A stretch of 64,000 nucleotides of DNA from JAICXG01 sp036494545 (GTDB lineage: Bacteria; Verrucomicrobiota; Verrucomicrobiia; Chthoniobacterales; UBA10450), in NCBI GenBank assembly GCA_036494545.1, contig DASXOB010000007.1, positions 248,001 to 312,000 of the forward strand, in the 5' to 3' direction. How positions within the stretch are numbered: position 1 is the stretch's first letter; every line of letters begins with the position of its first letter. Below the pieces are notes generated by a model. It saw nothing but the letters and a program-made list of their open reading frames with translations, had not been told where the DNA came from and ran no database searches. Shown in pieces: positions 60,833-64,000 of this stretch. The translations under genes and the position numbers were made by a program.

Positions 60833-61474
60833 ATGCATGAATTCATTGATACTGCGGTGGAGCAGTTTGCCCGCGATCATACCGAGCCCGAGAGCGATCT
60901 GCACCGCCGGCTGCGGGAGGAGACTTATCGAGTGATGGACTCGCCTCAGATGCAGGTCGATACCATCGAAGGCTGTTTTCTTAAGATGCTCGTCCGCCTC
61001 AGCGGTGCCCGCACTATCCTCGAGCTCGGAATGTTCACCGGCTACAGCTCGCTTATGATGGCCGAGGGCTTGCCGAAAGACGGCCGGCTTATTACCTGTG
61101 AGATCGATCCTAAAGCTGAAGCTATCGCGCGGCGTTACTTCGCCGAGAGCCCTTACGGAGATAAGATCACGGTCCGTATGGGACCTGCCTTGGAAACAAT
61201 CAAAACGCTATCTGATCCGCTGGATCTCGTCTTTATCGACGCGGACAAGCCCAACTACTCCAACTACTACGAAGCCACCCTCCCCCTGCTTAAGCCCGGC
61301 GGCCTGATCATCGGCGACAATGCCCTCTGGAGCGGCAAAGTGCTTGATCCCCAAGATCCCGACGCTCACGCGCTTGTGGCCTTCGACCGGATGGTTCAAT
61401 CCGACCCGCGCGTTGAGAATGTCTGCCTGACCGTGCGCGACGGAATGATGCTGGCTTGGAAACGAAGCTTATGA
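60833..61474 (+). CDS. O-methyltransferase, CCoAOMT-like (family 3)
   Basis: 213 residues, SAM- and divalent-metal-dependent. Seen: ILELGMFTGYSSLMMAEGLP (SAM motif I), GRLITCEIDPKA, the metal-binding LVFIDADKPNYSNYY and GGLIIGDNALWSGKV. Length and motifs fit small bacterial catechol-type O-methyltransferases. Substrate unknown. ATG 60833 is directly preceded by weak ribosome-binding context. No neighbour on the same transcript is obvious: 202 bases to the next gene. Confidence 0.92.
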   Translation: MHEFIDTAVEQFARDHTEPESDLHRRLREETYRVMDSPQMQVDTIEGCFLKMLVRLSGARTILELGMFTGYSSLMMAEGLPKDGRLITCEIDPKAEAIARRYFAESPYGDKITVRMGPALETIKTLSDPLDLVFIDADKPNYSNYYEATLPLLKPGGLIIGDNALWSGKVLDPQDPDAHALVAFDRMVQSDPRVENVCLTVRDGMMLAWKRSL

Positions 61475-61676
61475 GACTTCGCCGCCTGGCGTCCGCTTTT
61501 CTTCGATCTGGATTGGCAAGAACGGAGAACACAAAGCGCCGGGAGTAACCCGACCTCTGGCTTCCATTGTTAACTCTGACCGCTTTCCAATTTCAGCGTT
61601 TCATTTTCCGAAATTTTCTTGAGATTCCCAGACATCTCGACTTCTCAACGCCTCAACAATCTCCTACTTTCATCCC

Positions 61677-62294
61677 ATGAAATACCGAAAGACGCTGCTG
61701 CTCCTAACACCGCTGTTATTCGCAACCCTCGCCGACGGTCAAAGCGCTAAAAGCTCTGCCGCACCGCAATCGTCAGCATCGAGCACCCCTTCCGCTCCTC
61801 TAACCATCGCCTCAGCGATCGATCACGAGATCTCGCTTGTAGAGAAGGAAATCGTTGACGCCGCCGAAGCGATGCCGACGGACAAGTTCGATTTCTCCCC
61901 GGAAAAGCTGAACATTTCTGGCAGCGACTACAAAGGTGTACGCACCTTTGGCCAGCAACTAAAACATGTTGCCGCCTCGAACTACTTGATCTGGTCGCCG
62001 ATCACCGGCGAAAAAGTCCCCGACACCGTTAACGACGGCAAAGGTCCGGACAACATGACAGCCAAGGCGGACATTATTAAGTACCTGAAGGATTCCTTCG
62101 CGTTCGGCCATAAGGCGGTAGCAACTCTAACCGCGTCGAACCTTGTCCAGCCGATTAGCTCGGGCAGTGGCAGGCAGACCACTCGCCTGTTCCTGGCAAC
62201 GTTCGCCCCCGCTCACGCCTTCGATCATTACGGTCAGCTGGTCGAATATCTCCGGATGAACGGTATCGTCCCGCCCGCGAGTCGCGGGCAGTGA
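61677..62294 (+). CDS. Exported DinB-like four-helix protein
   Basis: 205 residues with a signal peptide (KTLLLLTPLLFATLADG) and a Ser/Ala/Pro linker. The DinB fold is suggested by ISLVEKEIVDAAEAMPTDKFDFSPE, GVRTFGQQLKHVAASNYLIW (first metal His) and AHAFDHYGQLVEYLRMNGIVPPASR (C-terminal metal His and family ending). DinB-like proteins are often metal-dependent thiol transferases; an exported form is common in Acidobacteria and Verrucomicrobia. Its role is unknown. Start ATG 61677. Confidence 0.82.
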   Translation: MKYRKTLLLLTPLLFATLADGQSAKSSAAPQSSASSTPSAPLTIASAIDHEISLVEKEIVDAAEAMPTDKFDFSPEKLNISGSDYKGVRTFGQQLKHVAASNYLIWSPITGEKVPDTVNDGKGPDNMTAKADIIKYLKDSFAFGHKAVATLTASNLVQPISSGSGRQTTRLFLATFAPAHAFDHYGQLVEYLRMNGIVPPASRGQ

Positions 62295-62357
62295 TCTTCG
62301 CTCTTCGGCGTCTTCGTTCTTCCTGATTCGTGATTCATAATTTGTAATTCGATAACG

Positions 62358-63227
62358 ATGGCGCTTACCATATTGCCCGGAGGCACCTTCGAGCTAGCCG
62401 ATGACTTGGTCGTGACACGCATGGGTTATGGCGCCATGCAGCTTGCTGGCCCGCATGTGTTCGGACCACCAAAGGATCGCAACGCGGCAATCGCGGTTTT
62501 ACGTGAAGTTATTAACCTCGGAATTACCCACATCGATACCAGCGATTTTTACGGTCCGCATATCACCAATCAACTGATCAAAGAAGCACTGCATCCGTAT
62601 CCGGCACACTTACAGATCGTCACCAAGGTCGGTGCACGGCGGGACGCAGAAGGAAATTGGCCGAGAGCGCTCGCACCCGACGAGCTCCGGCAAGCCATCG
62701 ATGATAACCTCGCAAACCTCAGGCTCAATGTCCTTGATGTGGTCAATCTGCGGGTCGGGGGATTCGATAAACCGGAGGCAGGATCGATTGCGGAACCGTT
62801 CAGTGTCCTTGCCGAATTGCAGAAGGAAGGTCTGATTAAGCACCTTGGAGTAAGCAATGTTACCGCCGAGCAAATTGCGGAGGCGCAATCGATCGCTCCG
62901 GTCGTGTGTGTTCAAAACTTCTACAACATCGCTAACCGTCGGGATGATGCAGTGATCGATTCCCTTTCGGCGCGGGGAATTGGTTACGTGCCGTTCTTCC
63001 CGCTCGGTGGTTTTACACCGCTGCAATCCGAAACTTTGTCGAACGTCGCTACTCGCTTAAATGCCAAGCCAATGGGTGTCGCATTGGCGTGGCTGCTTCA
63101 ACGGTCGCCTAACATTCTGCTCATTCCCGGAACATCATCAGTGGAACACCTGAGAGAGAATGTTACTGGCGCTGGCCTTCAATTGCCTGATGAGGCAATT
63201 AAGGAATTAAACGCTATCGCCGGCTAA
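62358..63227 (+). CDS. Aldo/keto reductase family oxidoreductase
   Basis: NADPH-dependent reductase of 289 residues with a TIM barrel. Catalytic Asp and Tyr in THIDTSDFYGPH, Lys in QIVTKVG; the usual His position reads DVVNLRVGG, so Arg replaces His. This variant is common in a bacterial AKR subgroup, and activity may be altered. NADPH-binding end: IPGTSSVEHLRENV. ATG 62358 follows a 63-bp gap after the DinB-like gene; co-transcription possible. Confidence 0.9.
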   Translation: MALTILPGGTFELADDLVVTRMGYGAMQLAGPHVFGPPKDRNAAIAVLREVINLGITHIDTSDFYGPHITNQLIKEALHPYPAHLQIVTKVGARRDAEGNWPRALAPDELRQAIDDNLANLRLNVLDVVNLRVGGFDKPEAGSIAEPFSVLAELQKEGLIKHLGVSNVTAEQIAEAQSIAPVVCVQNFYNIANRRDDAVIDSLSARGIGYVPFFPLGGFTPLQSETLSNVATRLNAKPMGVALAWLLQRSPNILLIPGTSSVEHLRENVTGAGLQLPDEAIKELNAIAG

Positions 63228-63370
63228 AACGTCTGATAGGCTTACACTTCTTGAGATCGTTCGAAATTTCGGCGATTTGCACGAGAGCGGTTCGGAGATC
63301 TTCAATAATTTCGGCTGGGAGGATATCGGAATCGGGGCCTGGTTAGCTTAGCCTTCGAGCCTTCGAAACC

Positions 63371-64000
63371 ATGGTGGGTAAGACCGAATTCATTCTGATT
63401 TGTCTTGTTGCCGTCGCATTGCTTGCGATTGTCGCTCGCAAAATCCGGATCCCGTATCCGATCCTCCTCACGCTCGGTGGTGTGATGCTCGCTCTGGTCC
63501 CGGGCCTTCCTGCCATTCAGCTCGATCCTCAGCTGGTTTTTAATCTGTTTCTGCCACCGCTGCTTTATCCGGCAGCGGTTTATACCTCCTGGAGAGATTT
63601 CCGTGCGAACCTTCGCCCGATCCTGTCGTTGGCGATCGTTCTGGTCTTGCTAACGATGACGGCGACTGCATCCGTCTTCCATTACCTGGTCGGGTTACCC
63701 TGGGCGGTCGGTTTTGTTTTCGGCGCCCTCATCTCACCGCCGGATGCAGCCGCAGCGCTTGCCGTGACGAAAAACCTGCGCGTCCCCCGCAAAATCATAG
63801 TTATCCTCGAGGGAGAAAGTCTCGTAAACGACGCGACTTCTTTCATCTCTTTTCGTTTCGCTGTTGCTGCTGTTATGACCGGCAGCTTTTCGTTAGGCCA
63901 TGCGAGTTTGCAGTTTCTCCTCGTGGCCGCCGGTGGTGTCTGCGTTGGGCTTGCCGTCGGCTGGCTGGCGACGCAAGTGCAAAAGCGGTTGGATGATCCG
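63371..64000 (+). CDS. Na+/H+ antiporter, CPA1 family, 3' end outside window
   Basis: 210 residues visible from ATG 63371 to the window edge. Membrane protein with at least six helices so far. CPA1 hallmarks: RIPYPILLTLGGVMLALVPG, FLPPLLYPAAVYTSWRDF, ISPPDAAAALAVTK and VILEGESLVNDATSF, where Asp residues carry cations. One TCGTTAGGC (63890) encodes SLG. The gene restores the 9-mer after a 12.8-kb stretch without exact copies. Confidence 0.92.
   Translation, partial: MVGKTEFILICLVAVALLAIVARKIRIPYPILLTLGGVMLALVPGLPAIQLDPQLVFNLFLPPLLYPAAVYTSWRDFRANLRPILSLAIVLVLLTMTATASVFHYLVGLPWAVGFVFGALISPPDAAAALAVTKNLRVPRKIIVILEGESLVNDATSFISFRFAVAAVMTGSFSLGHASLQFLLVAAGGVCVGLAVGWLATQVQKRLDDP

Larger units (their letters stand above)
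851..63898. repeat. Dispersed 9-mer TCGTTAGGC, 43 exact copies
   Basis: Counted by eye. Starts of TCGTTAGGC: 2009, 6607, 6811, 9045, 9960, 10738, 15367, 23639, 23900, 26196, 26654, 27039, 27386, 34944, 36678, 36975, 37508, 37998, 41914, 45669, 47711, 47882, 48781, 50347, 50790, 63890. Starts of GCCTAACGA: 851, 1043, 1150, 7837, 10144, 10231, 29508, 30364, 35316, 37289, 38879, 43137, 43350, 44649, 45021, 50108, 51099. Chance expectation for both strands is about 0.5. One-mismatch copies are also common (for example 5631, 8359, 11245, 20963). Copies lie in genes, in varied frames, and at gene ends; orientation does not follow transcription, and flanking bases show no consensus. Confidence 0.95.

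Noticed and set aside
851..63898. The 9-mer as insertion-sequence ends, a CRISPR repeat or a telomere-like array
   Set aside because: Copies are single, irregularly spaced, mostly inside intact core genes and not paired or tandem.

Overview
The window looks like a chromosomal segment of a Verrucomicrobiota bacterium, probably from the Spartobacteria/Chthoniobacterales side. This is inferred from a Gram-negative envelope (TonB receptor, many signal peptides and lipoproteins, an AttFGH/LolE-like permease), large secreted proteins with autotransporter-type strand repeats, an SGNH hydrolase with a tandem C-terminal repeat of a kind I associate with Verrucomicrobia, and a PF07638-type ECF sigma factor paired with a TPR Ser/Thr kinase. 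No rRNA, tRNA, CRISPR array or intact insertion sequence was found.

Layout. 0-11.2 kb is mostly housekeeping: fumarylacetoacetase (cut by the left edge), a secreted CHAP-like protein, DUF456, ribosomal S20, a membrane protein directly before the pyruvate dehydrogenase genes pdhA-pdhB-pdhC, dGTPase, then a leftward group ribE, aroD and a Lon-N domain protein. 11.5-20.1 kb is accessory: a 1020-residue TonB receptor behind phased A-tracts, a small secreted protein, an orphan TonB-plug-like peptide, a sulfotransferase and a methyltransferase, and two secreted proteins. 20.2-33.2 kb returns to core: rpsB-tsf, a thioredoxin-like protein, rpsA, an SGNH hydrolase, speA, a bifunctional-nuclease-family protein, the hprK-ptsH-ptsI regulatory PTS and an orphan response regulator.

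33.2-51 kb holds a structured palindromic element, a decayed fragment, an L,D-transpeptidase overlapping a GlcD-type oxidase, a DPBB-like secreted protein, a sugar-dehydrogenase remnant, an FkbM methyltransferase, rlmN, a cNMP/glutaredoxin/thioredoxin-reductase-like fusion, an ECF sigma/anti-sigma/M1 aminopeptidase cluster, a site-2 protease, a GNAT, rpmH (57 codons, with a near-consensus promoter) and a permease plus AttH-like lipocalin pair. 51-64 kb is accessory again: ECF sigma plus TPR kinase divergent from two secreted proteins, an amidase, a frameshifted pseudogene, an O-methyltransferase, a DinB-like protein, an aldo/keto reductase, and a CPA1 Na+/H+ antiporter cut by the right edge.

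The strongest unexplained signal is a 9-mer, TCGTTAGGC (reverse GCCTAACGA). I count 43 exact copies by eye against about 0.5 expected by chance, plus more than twenty one-mismatch copies. It occurs in both orientations and any reading frame, often forms gene stop codons, and is nearly absent from the two accessory stretches (10.75-23.6 kb and 51.1-63.9 kb). That is how DNA uptake sequences behave in Neisseria and Pasteurellaceae. I know of no description of this word in that role.
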